Part shown: positions 50,176-50,302 of the stretch, in pieces
Numbering within the stretch: the first letter of the stretch is position 1
Layout: the number at the start of each line of letters is the position of its first letter
Notes under the pieces: model-generated
Database searches by the model: none
What the model was told of the DNA's origin: nothing
What the model saw: only the letters and a program-made list of their open reading frames with translations
Translations under genes and position numbers: made by a program
From: Phycisphaerae bacterium
Lineage (GTDB): Bacteria > Planctomycetota > Phycisphaerae > UBA1845
Length of the DNA: 50,302 nt
Assembly (NCBI GenBank): GCA_022072505.1
Contig: JAJVHU010000006.1
Coordinates: 1-50,302, forward strand
Reading direction: 5' to 3'

Positions 50176-50302
50176 CATGACAGCGCCATTTAGGCTCAAG
50201 TTTGAGAGGGGATCCGCCCGATGTTTCTGATGCATGCGGTTTTTGGGGGGCGCGCTCCTGGATTCTCAATCACGAGACTCGGCAATGACTGCGGATCAGG
50301 TG
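50176..50302. other. End of window, no gene seen
   Basis: No supported start, terminator or repeat in the last 127 bases. Confidence 0.4.

Overview
The window is GC-rich bacterial DNA with widely spaced, mostly monocistronic genes. Many products are secreted or lipidated, and non-coding dispersed repeats keep recurring. The repeats include a 'CTTCCTTACGGGCGCGGCTC' core (629-687, 831-889, 26491-26519, 30829-30859, 39607-39665), polypurine inserts, and REP-like hairpins beside an IS200-type transposase. Together with the gene content (CHASE2 cyclase, sulfatase, choice-of-anchor I protein, rhomboid with a DUF6576-like tail, a 60-aa lipoprotein ending in a TDNDGVFD-type motif) this suggests a planctomycete, possibly of the Phycisphaerae. 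The assignment is inferred from style; the window has no rRNA marker.

Layout. 1-1130: edge of an IS200/RAYT-like transposase, REP-like hairpins, a 23-bp minisatellite and a larger tandem repeat. 1131-18000: housekeeping and envelope genes: small lipoprotein, orphan CpaE/TadZ-like ATPase, degenerate GH10-like protein coupled to a ComEA-like HhH protein, purC, a DUF2617-like protein, LolA-like protein, B12-radical SAM enzyme, CPBP protease, EndoIII-family glycosylase, CHASE2-adenylate cyclase and a beta-propeller lipoprotein. 18323-20076: a tightly coupled three-gene cassette (TIGR04255 family plus two small proteins). 20173-22068: urocanate hydratase carrying two in-frame repeat-like insertions.

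22300-26870 is a defense and mobile island. An IS701-like remnant and a ~99-bp element with terminal inverted repeats precede the N-terminal fragment of a type IIG restriction-methylase. An opposite-strand operon (small ORF, cytosine-5 methylase, DUF4928 protein, Vsr endonuclease) follows, and then the C-terminal fragment of a type IIG methylase.

26950-45082 is mainly core-like: an HtrA - NUDIX - rhomboid - site-2-protease run, a histidine kinase, an esterase-like protein, a tandem PTPS/QueD protein, two secreted HExxH metalloproteases, tRNA-Arg(UCU), a choice-of-anchor I protein, a sulfatase and 3-hydroxybutyryl-CoA dehydrogenase.

45319-50302 is a second defense island. A full-length type IIG enzyme carries a repeat-derived peptide. 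Its coupled downstream gene is cut off after a few codons, next to an opposite-strand methylase tail. A further N6-methylase gene is broken by an IS630-type fragment. Two low-GC ORFs end the window, the first a 5'-truncated Cys/Trp-rich frame and the second a small membrane-anchored protein. The two islands show repeated build-up and break-down of restriction systems; the other genes are mostly independent units.
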